Shown in pieces: positions 58,452 through 64,000 of a stretch of 64,000 bases of DNA. The stretch covers positions 105,849 through 169,848 of the forward strand of contig QCGL01000001.1 in NCBI GenBank assembly GCA_003279935.1, given 5' to 3'. The notes below the pieces were generated by a model, which searched no databases, had not been told where the DNA came from, and saw only the letters and a program-made list of their open reading frames with translations. Within the stretch, counting starts at the first letter, position 1, and every line of letters begins with the position of its first letter. This stretch comes from Prochlorococcus sp. AG-388-A04. Its GTDB lineage: Bacteria > Cyanobacteriota > Cyanobacteriia > PCC-6307 > Cyanobiaceae. The position numbers and the translations under genes were made by a program.

Positions 58452-58889
58452 CTAATTACTACTTAAAAATTCAATTATTCCCTCAAGAGCAAGAAAATAA
58501 CTTGTAATACCAAATCCACTAATTATTCCTATTGCTTTGTCTGTAAGAAAAGATTCTTTTCGAAATTCTTCCCTGCTAAAGATATTTGATATATGTAGTT
58601 CTACAAATGGGATTTTTGATCCAATTAAAGCATCTCTTATAGAAATTGAAGTATGAGTAAAAGCTCCGGCATTAATAAGGATTCCGCTGATACTACTTAC
58701 CGAGGATTGGATTTTATCAACGATTTCACCTTCATGATTACTTTGAAAGCATTCAAGATTAATACTTTTTTCTTTAGCAACTTTGATTAAATCTTTTTCA
58801 ATATCATTCAAGGTTTTATTTCCATATATTTCAGGTTCTCTAGTACCCAACAAATTTAGGTTTGGCCCATTTATCAATAAAATATTCAT
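58452..58889 (-). CDS. aroQ: 3-dehydroquinate dehydratase, type II
   Basis: Shikimate pathway. 145 residues: [20 protein letters not shown] (4-23) with catalytic Tyr near 22, [13 protein letters not shown] near 49, [17 protein letters not shown] near 71-87 and [15 protein letters not shown] near 95. Normal length; first gene of a tight run aroQ - miaE - cobI - DUF1823-like on the minus strand. Confidence 0.95.
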   Translation of the reverse strand: MNILLINGPNLNLLGTREPEIYGNKTLNDIEKDLIKVAKEKSINLECFQSNHEGEIVDKIQSSVSSISGILINAGAFTHTSISIRDALIGSKIPFVELHISNIFSREEFRKESFLTDKAIGIISGFGITSYFLALEGIIEFLSSN

Positions 58890-58990
58890 CAGCTATTAAG
58901 TCTTTTCTTTTAAATGCTATCTAGAAAGAAACAAAAAAACCAAAACATTTTCACACAAAGTGACCATTAACTGATAAGTTCAAATAGTGG

Positions 58991-59072
58991 GGGTCGGTGC
59001 CCGAGTGGTTAAAGGGGGCGGACTGTAAATCCGCTGGCTCTGCCTACGTTGGTTCAAATCCAACCCGGCCCA
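58991..59072 (+). tRNA. tRNA-Tyr (GTA)
   Basis: Acceptor GGGTCGG pairs with CCGGCCC (59065-59071). Anticodon stem GCGGA/TCCGC with loop CTGTAAA, anticodon GTA. T-arm GTTGG-TTCAAAT-CCAAC. A long variable arm makes it class II, as expected for bacterial tRNA-Tyr. CCA is not encoded. Confidence 0.97.
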
Positions 59073-59081
59073 CTTTTTTCA

Positions 59082-59153
<72 letters not shown>

Positions 59154-59283
59154 TACCTCGAGACACCTCTATCACTAGCTTTTAAGAATTTAGAAAGAAT
59201 TAAATAATTTAAAGATCACTAAATATAGACGAAATAGAGCAGAAATTAGAGCATAATTTTTATTATTAAAATAATTTACTTCT

Positions 59284-59297
59284 CTTGGTAAGGGAGA
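59284..59297 (+). repeat. 14-bp copy of the tRNA-Thr anticodon arm
   Basis: cttggtaagggaga is identical to 59111-59124 in tRNA-Thr. It lies 131 bp past the tRNA end, in otherwise gene-free DNA, and could be an attachment-site relic or tRNA pseudogene fragment. Confidence 0.7.
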
Positions 59298-59348
59298 TAC
59301 AAACAACGTACAAAGAAGTTAGATATGATTTAGAAATTAGGGTCATCT

Positions 59349-59513
59349 ATGGGATTATCTTCATATCGAAAGCACAGAATATATCTTGCTGCAACAATGA
59401 AATATGGACTTGGTTCTAAGGACCCTGAAGAGCTAGCCTTTTACAACAAAATCAGAGAAGAGATGGATGATATGAAAAAAGACACCGTTAAAAAAGGAAT
59501 ACCACTTAGATAG
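59349..59513 (+). CDS. 54-residue soluble peptide
   Basis: MGLSSYRKHRIYLAATMKYG and then a charged, helix-forming second half (GLGSKDPEELAFYNKIREEM and DDMKKDTVKKGIPLR). A weak AGGG lies 7 bp before ATG 59349. It is the first ORF after the tRNA-Thr fragment. No family recognised; the composition and uninterrupted amphipathic helix pattern favour a real small protein. Confidence 0.6.
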   Translation: MGLSSYRKHRIYLAATMKYGLGSKDPEELAFYNKIREEMDDMKKDTVKKGIPLR

Positions 59514-59522
59514 AATAAATAA

Positions 59523-59648
59523 ATGAGTTTGAATACTTTTTTATTGATAGATGGGGGTCTTATGATTTTTGGCTTGCCTTTATTGATGATTCTAAAGGGA
59601 AAAGCTCTCATAAAATTGGGTCATAAGACCCAAGTGATCGACCAATAA
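59523..59648 (+). CDS. 41-residue membrane peptide
   Basis: ATG 59523. One hydrophobic segment (about 5-24, FLLIDGGLMIFGLPLLMILK) followed by a short basic tail KALIKLGHKTQVIDQ. 9 bp after the preceding ORF. It resembles the single-span microproteins seen repeatedly in this segment; function unknown. Confidence 0.5.
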   Translation: MSLNTFLLIDGGLMIFGLPLLMILKGKALIKLGHKTQVIDQ

Positions 59649-59707
59649 TAATTAAAGTGTTACTTTAGGATAAATAATTCCATAACAGTTACATAGGGGT
59701 AACGATT

Positions 59708-59842
59708 ATGATTAACTTTCCCTTATTTGTAGAAGGTTTATTATTTCCTTTATTAGGATTAGGTCTTTTTGTTATTTACAAGAGATCAAAAAGAAAAAAG
59801 AGAAAATTTCAAGCACCACCTACACACCAACTTCCTAGCTAA
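59708..59842 (+). CDS. 44-residue membrane peptide with basic tail
   Basis: ATG 59708. Residues 5-24 form one helix (PLFVEGLLFPLLGLGLFVIY), then KRSKRKKRKF and a Pro-rich end APPTHQLPS. The strongly basic juxtamembrane block predicts N-out/C-in placement. No clear ribosome-binding site. Unknown family. Confidence 0.55.
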   Translation: MINFPLFVEGLLFPLLGLGLFVIYKRSKRKKRKFQAPPTHQLPS

Positions 59843-59875
59843 TTGGGAAATAAAGGTTTTAATGTAACTCAAGGA

Positions 59876-59974
59876 ATGGTTTTACTACTTTTAAAGCCTT
59901 TAGATTTACCTCCAAACTTTATTTTAAATTTGATTATTTACATATCAAACCCAAAGAGCAATATTGGTTACTAA
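59876..59974 (+). CDS. Doubtful 32-residue peptide
   Basis: ATG 59876 to TAA 59974 encodes MVLLLLKPLDLPPNFILNLI followed by IYISNPKSNIGY. The pattern LPPNFILNLI-Y looks protein-like, but the start is close to an AAGGA with only 1 bp spacing and length is short. Included as a candidate only. Confidence 0.3.
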   Translation: MVLLLLKPLDLPPNFILNLIIYISNPKSNIGY

Positions 59975-60218
59975 TGAAAAATTTTTTATTAAAATTTCAA
60001 TTCAAATAATGATAAAACCTACGAATTAATATTTATCAAGATATCTCTTAAATAATAAATATTTTTATTTTATCTATTCAAGACTTGCATATTTTAACCA
60101 TTTTGAAATTTAATTGTTGATCCTCTATCCGTATATTGGAGTAGCTCAAACCGAACATCTTTATTAATCGTATGACTCGTCTATTTAGTTAGAACATGTG
60201 TGTAGTTGTTATAAGAAA
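59975..60218. other. AT-rich spacer without recognisable gene
   Basis: 244 bp with no ORF that has protein-like composition, no clear terminator and no tRNA. It must carry the promoter for the following microprotein cluster, but I cannot place one confidently. Confidence 0.6.
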
Positions 60219-60356
60219 ATGTCTACCACACCAACAAAAAAAGAAGTTTATAACTCTGAGATTCAAAAAAGATCAGAAGAAGAACTTTTAGAGGAAGAAA
60301 TCAGAAATCAGCAAACTATAGATATTTTTATTGAATCTGATAAAAACTGGTGTTGA
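60219..60356 (+). CDS. 45-residue acidic peptide
   Basis: ATG 60219, MSTTPTKKEVYNSEIQKRSE followed by EEELLEEEIRNQQTIDIFIE and SDKNWC. Very high Glu content suggests one long helix. It ends 27 bp before the next ORF, which has a strong AAGGAG, so the two are probably co-transcribed. Family unknown. Confidence 0.6.
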   Translation: MSTTPTKKEVYNSEIQKRSEEELLEEEIRNQQTIDIFIESDKNWC

Positions 60357-60383
60357 TTAAAAATTATTTTAAAGGAGCTATTA

Positions 60384-60569
60384 ATGAACTTAAAAACTTC
60401 ACCATTCTCAATTTTAAATAAGGAGAGAAGAGAACTGGATTACATCAAAGGAGTTTATAAGAGAAGAGTTCAAGCTGAAATCGATTCTTATAAAGACTCT
60501 GAGGATGAAAGTAAGAGAGACACAATCCAAACCCAGGATGTATTGATGATTGACAGGATTTCTATCTAA
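60384..60569 (+). CDS. SPF-x-IL microprotein, copy 1
   Basis: 61 residues with AAAGGAG 7 bp before ATG 60384. N-terminus MNLKTSPFSILNKERRELDY, then IKGVYKRRVQAEIDSYKDSE and a polar tail. The N-terminal motif (T/N)SPF-(S/A)-IL-(N/D)-K-x3-(L)DY-x-K is shared with 61101-61238, making these two paralogues. No hydrophobic segment. Function unknown. Confidence 0.7.
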   Translation: MNLKTSPFSILNKERRELDYIKGVYKRRVQAEIDSYKDSEDESKRDTIQTQDVLMIDRISI

Positions 60570-60641
60570 TTATTCATTTACATATTGATGCTGATTAATT
60601 CACTAATCACATAAAAAATTTTTTAAAAAAGGAAAAGTTGT

Positions 60642-60785
60642 ATGAGCGGAGATTTCGAGACACATGAGATCAATCAACCAAAAATTTCATATTTAAAAGA
60701 AAGATCAGAAAATAATACAGAATGGTTAGATGAATTAATTAATAAAATTGAAGATATGAAGAACAAAATAACCGAATCTGCTTAA
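60642..60785 (+). CDS. 47-residue helical peptide
   Basis: ATG 60642 preceded by AAAAAGGAAA. MSGDFETHEINQPKISYLKE, then RSENNTEWLDELINKIEDMK and NKITESA. Charged, probably a single long helix; no family recognised. Lies just before the riboswitch promoter of the next unit. Confidence 0.6.
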   Translation: MSGDFETHEINQPKISYLKERSENNTEWLDELINKIEDMKNKITESA

Positions 60786-60814
60786 TCTCCGAATATTGAA
60801 TTTGCCTTTATATA

Positions 60815-60843
60815 TTGACAACTGAGTACAAATACTCTATAAA
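60815..60843 (+). promoter_or_regulatory. Sigma-70 promoter of the second LTYRG unit
   Basis: Consensus TTGACA at 60815-60820, 17-nt spacer, TATAAA at 60838-60843. The spacer contains the inverted repeat GAGTA-CAAA-TACTC (60824-60837), a possible operator. Transcription would start near 60850, at the 5' hairpin of the leader. Confidence 0.75.
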
Positions 60844-60849
60844 TAAAGT

Positions 60850-60930
60850 GTAGCTAAAGCTACTAAATCGTCCGATCTACCACTAGATAGACCGCAGTAC
60901 GACTCAAGCCAAAGGACGGGGACTTGAGCA
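60850..60930 (+). ncRNA. Second glutamine-riboswitch-like leader
   Basis: Same layout as 32987: 5' hairpin GTAGCTAAAGCTAC (60850-60863); outer stem CGTCC (60869-60873) with GGACG (60914-60918); inner hairpin ATCTA/TAGAT (60875-60888); and the shared single-strand block CGCAGTACGACTC near 60893-60905. CTCAAG (60903-60908) can pair with CTTGAG (60923-60928), enclosing the outer-stem 3' strand, which suits a pseudoknot or switching element. Stems differ in sequence from the first copy but keep pairing (CGTTC/GAACG versus CGTCC/GGACG), evidence of a real RNA. The leader precedes an LTYRG peptide. Confidence 0.72.
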
Positions 60931-60947
60931 TGTTCAGGAGCTGCATC

Positions 60948-61049
60948 ATGGTAAACATGTATTTTAATGGCAAGTCATTTGTATATTGCAAGAGCCAAGA
61001 AGAGAAGACAATAAAGCTTACATATAGAGGATCTAGTTATTCGAGATAA
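60948..61049 (+). CDS. 33-residue LTYRG peptide (DUF4278-like)
   Basis: ATG 60948 with AGGAG 7 bp upstream. Residues 24-31 are LTYRGSSY, the DUF4278 repeat; residues 5-13 (YFNGKSFVY) look like a degenerate first repeat. Much smaller than the 57-residue protein at 33079 but linked to the same kind of leader, so the two are likely regulated alike. Ends with a CGAGAT-ATCTCG hairpin overlapping the stop. Confidence 0.7.
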   Translation: MVNMYFNGKSFVYCKSQEEKTIKLTYRGSSYSR

Positions 61050-61100
61050 AAAATCTCGTATCTAATAGATATTTAATAAACAATTATTTTAGGATTTACT

Positions 61101-61238
61101 ATGAAATTTACTAATTCTCCTTTTGCCATACTCGACAAGAATATGAACGCATTAGATTATCAAAAAAGAAACCTTATATATGAAGATTATTGGAGAAGAG
61201 AAGGACTTTATCAGAAACTTCATAAAGAATCTGAATAA
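61101..61238 (+). CDS. SPF-x-IL microprotein, copy 2
   Basis: 45 residues, TAGGA 7 bp before ATG 61101. MKFTNSPFAILDKNMNALDY, then QKRNLIYEDYWRREGLYQKL and HKESE. Shares SPF-x-IL-x-K-(x)-LDY-x-K with 60384-60569. Both copies flank the riboswitch/peptide unit. No family assigned. Confidence 0.7.
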   Translation: MKFTNSPFAILDKNMNALDYQKRNLIYEDYWRREGLYQKLHKESE

Positions 61239-61321
61239 GTAGTCTTAGTATTTTAGTGATTCTTTCTTGATTCATATACCAATATTCTTGCTATTAATTA
61301 AGTAGATACTTTTTTTATTTA

Positions 61322-61411
61322 ATGCCATTAGATATTTTTCTAATGAATATGTGTGTTGTAGTTTTAGGTTTACTTGTCAGAAGAGAAATCAAACTTAGGA
61401 AAGCCAGATAG
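61322..61411 (+). CDS. 29-residue membrane peptide
   Basis: MPLDIFLMNMCVVVLGLLVR then REIKLRKAR. One hydrophobic helix with a basic tail. No ribosome-binding site is visible. The next ORF starts 3 bp after its stop, which supports but does not prove expression. Confidence 0.4.
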   Translation: MPLDIFLMNMCVVVLGLLVRREIKLRKAR

Positions 61412-61414
61412 ATT

Positions 61415-61534
61415 ATGAAGACACAAATTTTTAAAGAGCAGTACATTCCAAATGTCCATGCTATTTCTTTATTACTAATGCTTCTTCTATGTTTATGGTT
61501 GCCACTAGGACTAAGATTCTTTTTGATTCTTTAG
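61415..61534 (+). CDS. 39-residue membrane peptide
   Basis: MKTQIFKEQYIPNVHAISLL, then LMLLLCLWLPLGLRFFLIL. A strongly hydrophobic C-terminal half with a short soluble N-terminus; tightly follows the previous peptide. Function unknown. Confidence 0.45.
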   Translation: MKTQIFKEQYIPNVHAISLLLMLLLCLWLPLGLRFFLIL

Positions 61535-61549
61535 TCAGGCAAATTAGAG

Positions 61550-61621
61550 ATGAAATTTAATTCTCAAACTTTAAGCTTGCTGTTAAACATAGCTGTCTGT
61601 ATTTTGGTATTCGTTATTTAA
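61550..61621 (+). CDS. Possible 23-residue hydrophobic peptide
   Basis: MKFNSQTLSLLLNIAVCILV then FVI. Could be a membrane microprotein but its size makes chance likely. 15 bp after the preceding ORF. Confidence 0.3.
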   Translation: MKFNSQTLSLLLNIAVCILVFVI

Positions 61622-61681
61622 CTTTCAATTTCCTTTTAAAAAATATTGTTCATAATTAGTTAACTAATCAATAAATGCTTT

Positions 61682-61990
61682 ATGCAAACATACATAGTTC
61701 AATGGCAGTTCCCATCAATGGAAGCTTCAATGAAAGCAACCAAAACATTTACTGATTATGTAAAAGAGGGATCTCCCTATGATAGTTTCGAAGGATTCAA
61801 AGTTTTAAATAGAGTTTTAAATCCTCAGGGAGCTAATGGTTGGGCAATAGTTCAAGCTTCTGACCATTCAAAAATTTGGCAGTGGTGTCAGCCTTGGAGT
61901 GCTGGCTTTGGAAATGAAATAGAAGTCACACCTGTTCTTACTGATGAAGAGTTCGTTGCAGTTACAGATCAGATAGAAACAGCGGCGTAA
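61682..61990 (+). CDS. DUF3303-like protein
   Basis: 102 residues: MQTYIVQWQFPSMEASMKAT at the start, EGSPYDSFEGFKVLNRVL near 30-47, IVQASDHSKIWQWCQPW near 56-72 and EIEVTPVLTDEEFV near 79-92. The small alpha/beta ferredoxin-like build matches the DUF3303 family. The gene at the right edge on the minus strand is a clear paralogue. Convergent with the ABM-type gene. Function unknown. Confidence 0.75.
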   Translation: MQTYIVQWQFPSMEASMKATKTFTDYVKEGSPYDSFEGFKVLNRVLNPQGANGWAIVQASDHSKIWQWCQPWSAGFGNEIEVTPVLTDEEFVAVTDQIETAA

Positions 61991-62015
61991 TCGCTATTTA
62001 GTTATCTCACTAATC

Positions 62016-62405
62016 TTAAACCCTGCTATAACCGAATTGTGTTTTGAAGACTTTAAAAGGAACCCCAGTTCCTTTCATAGCTTCAATCACTTTATCTCCC
62101 ACAGTTCCGTAAAATTCAACAGAAAAATCAGTCCCTAACTCAGCATGAGCTTCAAGATATACACCTACTGCTGGATTAGCTAAATGAGCGAGTAAAGCAT
62201 CATCGTTTTTATAAACTTCTGACCATACAAAACGAAGTGGATCATCTGGATCTTGATCAAAAGTATGATGAAGCATTCCTGGTTCGTCTGCTTCAACAGC
62301 CTTATCTGTCTTATCAGCAATTTCTAAATATTCGGCAACTTTATCTTCCTTAATCTTTAATTTTGCAAGAAGCATAAATGGAGTATCTGATCCAAAACTG
62401 GACAT
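62016..62405 (-). CDS. ABM-domain (YgiN-like) putative monooxygenase
   Basis: 129 residues: FMLLAKLKIKEDKVAEYLEIADKTDKAVEADEPGMLHHTF (in part), VWSEVYKNDDALLAHLANPAV near 58-78 and a longer C-terminal part than plain YgiN. The dimeric alpha/beta barrel family oxidises quinols or aromatic compounds, but many members have other roles. The ATG at 62405 lies close to the duplicated ggtgatggggat motif on the other strand. Confidence 0.7.
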   Translation of the reverse strand: MSSFGSDTPFMLLAKLKIKEDKVAEYLEIADKTDKAVEADEPGMLHHTFDQDPDDPLRFVWSEVYKNDDALLAHLANPAVGVYLEAHAELGTDFSVEFYGTVGDKVIEAMKGTGVPFKVFKTQFGYSRV

Positions 62406-62429
62406 AAAAAAAAGACCCTTGCGAGCCTA

Positions 62430-62552
62430 GGTGATGGGGATCTCTATAATGGCAAATAAAATAGAAACAAACAACCCCATCTAAAGTAAGAAATATTACA
62501 GTCAAACACCATATGTAGTGCTATGATTTTATAAAAGCTGGGTGATGGGGAT
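62430..62552 (+). repeat. 12-bp motif ggtgatggggat in two copies
   Basis: Copies at 62430-62441 and 62541-62552, with similar flanks (agcc-ta before, tct after). Between them ccccatct (62475-62482) is complementary to the gatgggg core of either copy. Confidence 0.75.
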
Positions 62553-62593
62553 GATCTAGCTTTTAGTAAGGGCGTAATTGACGCCCTTTTTTT
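62534..62593 (+). ncRNA. Candidate small RNA of about 60 nt
   Basis: Extended -10 TGcTATGAT at 62519-62527 would start RNA near 62534. The predicted RNA folds as AAAAGCT (62533-62539) paired with AGCTTTT (62558-62564), with gggtgatggggatgatct in the loop, followed by the terminator GGGCGT/ACGCCC plus seven T. Small stem-loop plus terminator RNAs with a conserved unpaired G-rich loop occur as the Yfr group in Prochlorococcus; from memory it may belong to the Yfr2-5 type, but I cannot confirm. Confidence 0.55.
62570..62593 (+). terminator. Intrinsic terminator of the candidate sRNA
   Basis: GGGCGT-aattg-ACGCCC followed by seven T residues, a textbook rho-independent structure on the plus strand. 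No plus-strand protein gene precedes it, which is what points to an RNA gene. Confidence 0.9.
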
Positions 62594-62744
62594 ATGTAAA
62601 TAACTTATTAATAGCTTCTTTTTGTTCTTGTTTTTTATTTCTTCAGCATAATACACAGTACAAGTATTCTGATTAAGTGATGAGAGAAAAGCACTCTTTT
62701 TAAAACGTTGGAATATAGGAGTAAGTAGTAAGCGTTTAATTTAT

Positions 62745-63149
62745 TTATTCAACAATAATCGTCCCGCCCATTCCAAAAGATGCATGCGGAGAACAAACAT
62801 AATAGTATTTACCTGCTGATACGCCCGTGGTATTCCATGATAGTTTCCCATTTTGCGTTCCAGGAGTCCCAGAAATTGTCCCTGTGGTTACCTGATCACC
62901 ACCTCCACGAGAAAATTCAGTCTTTATATAGAACGGATGACGAGATGCATCAACATAAAAAATAATTGTGTCTCCTTTATTCAGGGTAACTGTAGGATCG
63001 TCCCCACTTATAGATCCATTCCTATCAGTTCCACTAAGAATATAGTTGCGATAACCCTCTGCTGATACATCTATTTTAAATACTTCTGAATCTGCAATAG
63101 CTGGTCCCGAGAAACCAAAAAGTAAAGGTAAGAATAAAAGAGATCTCAT
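62745..63149 (-). CDS. Secreted cupredoxin-like copper protein
   Basis: 134 residues with a Sec signal peptide (MRSLLFLPLLFGFSGPAIADS, cleavage near A19). Type-1 copper pattern: His in ASRHPFYIK (near 73), then C-S-P-H-A-S-F-G-M in YYVCSPHASFGMGG (Cys near 118, His 121, Met 126). This resembles plastocyanin-like or blue-copper domains but is not the photosynthetic plastocyanin (no typical acidic/hydrophobic docking region and a different loop). A copper-binding electron carrier in the periplasm or lumen is likely. Confidence 0.75.
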   Translation of the reverse strand: MRSLLFLPLLFGFSGPAIADSEVFKIDVSAEGYRNYILSGTDRNGSISGDDPTVTLNKGDTIIFYVDASRHPFYIKTEFSRGGGDQVTTGTISGTPGTQNGKLSWNTTGVSAGKYYYVCSPHASFGMGGTIIVE

Positions 63150-63331
63150 AAATTTGAATACTTTCCTAATTGAATATTAAGAAAAAAAAAAAAAACTAAT
63201 TGTCCTTCAATTTAGATTGAATTTCAATTACTAATAATTAGCTTCGCAAGTGGTATGGGTTTCTTAAAAAATGCAGCTAATAAAGATAGATTTTTTTAGG
63301 ATTAAATTTAATGAACTCCAGGGAGTGTTAA

Positions 63332-63709
63332 ATGTCTATCATTACCGACAATACAGTACTAGTACATATTTATAGCGGTTTAGAATCCCAAAATAAAATA
63401 ACTTTAGGTTTACTTGTTGCACTTACTGCAGAAAAAAACGATCATAAAGTAACTCTTTTTCTAGCAGGAGACGGAGTAGACATACTAAATTGCAAAAAAG
63501 CTGGAAAAATAGTTGGTCAAGGTACTGGAGATTTATACGAGCATCTTGAAAATTTAAAGAATTCAAAAATTACCATATATGTCTCAGGGAAGTCAGCCAA
63601 ATCAAGAGGTTACGATGAGAAGCTTCTAAATGGATATAAAGCAGAGTTTGCTATGCCTGATGTACTAATTGAAGAATCAATTAAAGCAGATAGTGTTCTT
63701 TGCTATTAA
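63332..63709 (+). CDS. DsrE-family protein
   Basis: 125 residues, ATG 63332 with AGGGAG 7 bp upstream. Rossmann-like fold: TVLVHIYSGLESQNKITLGLLVALTAEKNDHKVTLFLAGDGVDIL (in part, 8-51), Cys 54, then ITIYVSGKSAKSRG near 79. DsrE-like proteins handle or sense sulfur/thiol groups, but the family is broad. 182 bp upstream gap with a poly-A run. Ends in a hairpin shared with the minus-strand DUF3303 gene. Confidence 0.75.
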   Translation: MSIITDNTVLVHIYSGLESQNKITLGLLVALTAEKNDHKVTLFLAGDGVDILNCKKAGKIVGQGTGDLYEHLENLKNSKITIYVSGKSAKSRGYDEKLLNGYKAEFAMPDVLIEESIKADSVLCY

Positions 63710-63713
63710 AAAA

Positions 63714-63731
63714 AGAGGGTTTTATCCCTCT
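63714..63731 (-). terminator. Terminator between DsrE-like and DUF3303-like genes
   Basis: AGAGGG-ataaaa-CCCTCT on the minus strand followed by eight T, lying after the stop at 63761. Works best for the minus-strand gene; on the plus strand the U-run is lacking. Confidence 0.85.
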
Positions 63732-63760
63732 AAATAAAGAACGACTGTCAATCAATTAAA

Positions 63761-64000
63761 CTATCTCATCTCAGCAACAGCATCCGTAACCTGCTTATTT
63801 CTTTGAATGACTTCTTCATCACTTAAAACAGCAGTGATATTCCATTCAAGGCCAAATTTTGCTCTCCATACTCCGAAATGTTCAGATATTGCCAAATGAT
63901 TATCAGCTTTGAAAGTCACAAAAACTTCTCCGGTTTCAGGGGCATGAAGTCTACTTATCAATTGAAATCCTTCAAAGTTATCCATCGGTGCACCGGATGC
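63761..64000 (-). CDS. DUF3303-like protein, paralogue (5' end outside window)
   Basis: The frame stays open to the right edge. Although an ATG at 63985 exists, the upstream codons ASGAP before MDNFEGF match EGSPYDSFEGF in the 61682 gene, so the gene continues beyond 64000. Shared blocks: (D/Y)(N/D)(S)FEGF, F-x-ADNHLA versus QASDHSK, and NITAVLSDEEV versus EVTPVLTDEEF. Roughly 40% identical by eye. Function unknown. Confidence 0.75.
   Translation of the reverse strand, partial: ASGAPMDNFEGFQLISRLHAPETGEVFVTFKADNHLAISEHFGVWRAKFGLEWNITAVLSDEEVIQRNKQVTDAVAEMR

Noticed and set aside
62444..62656. 70-codon minus-strand ORF
   Set aside because: Low-complexity, lies antisense to the candidate sRNA and its terminator, no ribosome-binding site.
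62657..62670. AGTACAAGTATTCT resembling a cyanobacterial LexA box
   Set aside because: One mismatch to the remembered consensus and no gene start in a suitable position.

Overview
The window reads as chromosome of a high-light-type Prochlorococcus, a marine picocyanobacterium. The evidence is very AT-rich DNA, tightly packed genes with many 1-18 bp overlaps, and a cyanobacterial gene set: chlG, ndhB, menG-type methyltransferase, ctaCDE, cyAbrB, pipX, sepF, DUF4278 peptides and a glutamine-riboswitch-type leader. Strain assignment is not attempted.

From 1 to 59153 the layout is ordinary core genome. 1-6.4 kb: end of an ABC exporter ATPase, heme A synthesis (ctaB-ctaA) divergent from cytochrome oxidase ctaC-ctaD-ctaE, then cyAbrB. 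6.4-14.4 kb: riboflavin synthase, a ferredoxin-tailed aldo/keto reductase, a solute-binding lipoprotein, a CobT-like protein, two membrane or lipoproteins (one with a 31-residue repeat) and topoisomerase I. 14.5-24.2 kb: ndhB, an ABC ATPase, birA, DUF721, menG, hisF, DUF2862, chlG, a class A PBP, rsmB and two tiny translationally coupled ORFs. 24.4-26.7 kb: a photolyase-related operon (DCC-family protein, TIGR03643, DUF2256, photolyase-like protein) whose photolyase lacks the usual Fe-S cysteines. 27-38 kb: trmH, an orphan peptide-type permease, lepA, mqo, nfu, a riboswitch-controlled DUF4278 peptide, a putative arsenite methyltransferase, a class-V PLP enzyme, murE and yidD. 38-45 kb: rpsD, a sulfur/methionine block (metB, a second Cys/Met PLP enzyme, cysK), queA and the pyruvate dehydrogenase E2. 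45-59 kb: fadD, lipB, hpf, a DeoC-like protein, recO, glycosyltransferase, proC, sepF, yggS, pipX, ecfT/cbiQ-like, der, cobI, miaE and aroQ.

Two tRNA genes (Tyr-GTA, Thr-GGT) at 58991-59153 mark the start of an accessory-looking segment that runs to the right edge. It begins with a 14-bp copy of the tRNA-Thr anticodon arm. It holds about a dozen ORFs of 23-61 codons, mostly basic/acidic soluble peptides or single-helix membrane peptides. It also has a second glutamine-riboswitch-like leader with its own LTYRG peptide, a probable small RNA, a secreted cupredoxin, an ABM-type monooxygenase, a DsrE-like protein and two DUF3303-like paralogues. tRNA-bordered segments of this kind are where picocyanobacteria carry variable genes.

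Most notable points: (1) two separate riboswitch/peptide units of the same architecture 28 kb apart, each with a 14-nt hairpin at the predicted transcript start; (2) the photolyase mini-operon with a degenerate Fe-S site and a 43-residue Cys-rich DUF2256 partner; (3) a family of very small paralogous proteins in the island; (4) a DeoC-like protein that lacks the Schiff-base lysine. All family names come from recognising motifs by eye; no database search was run.
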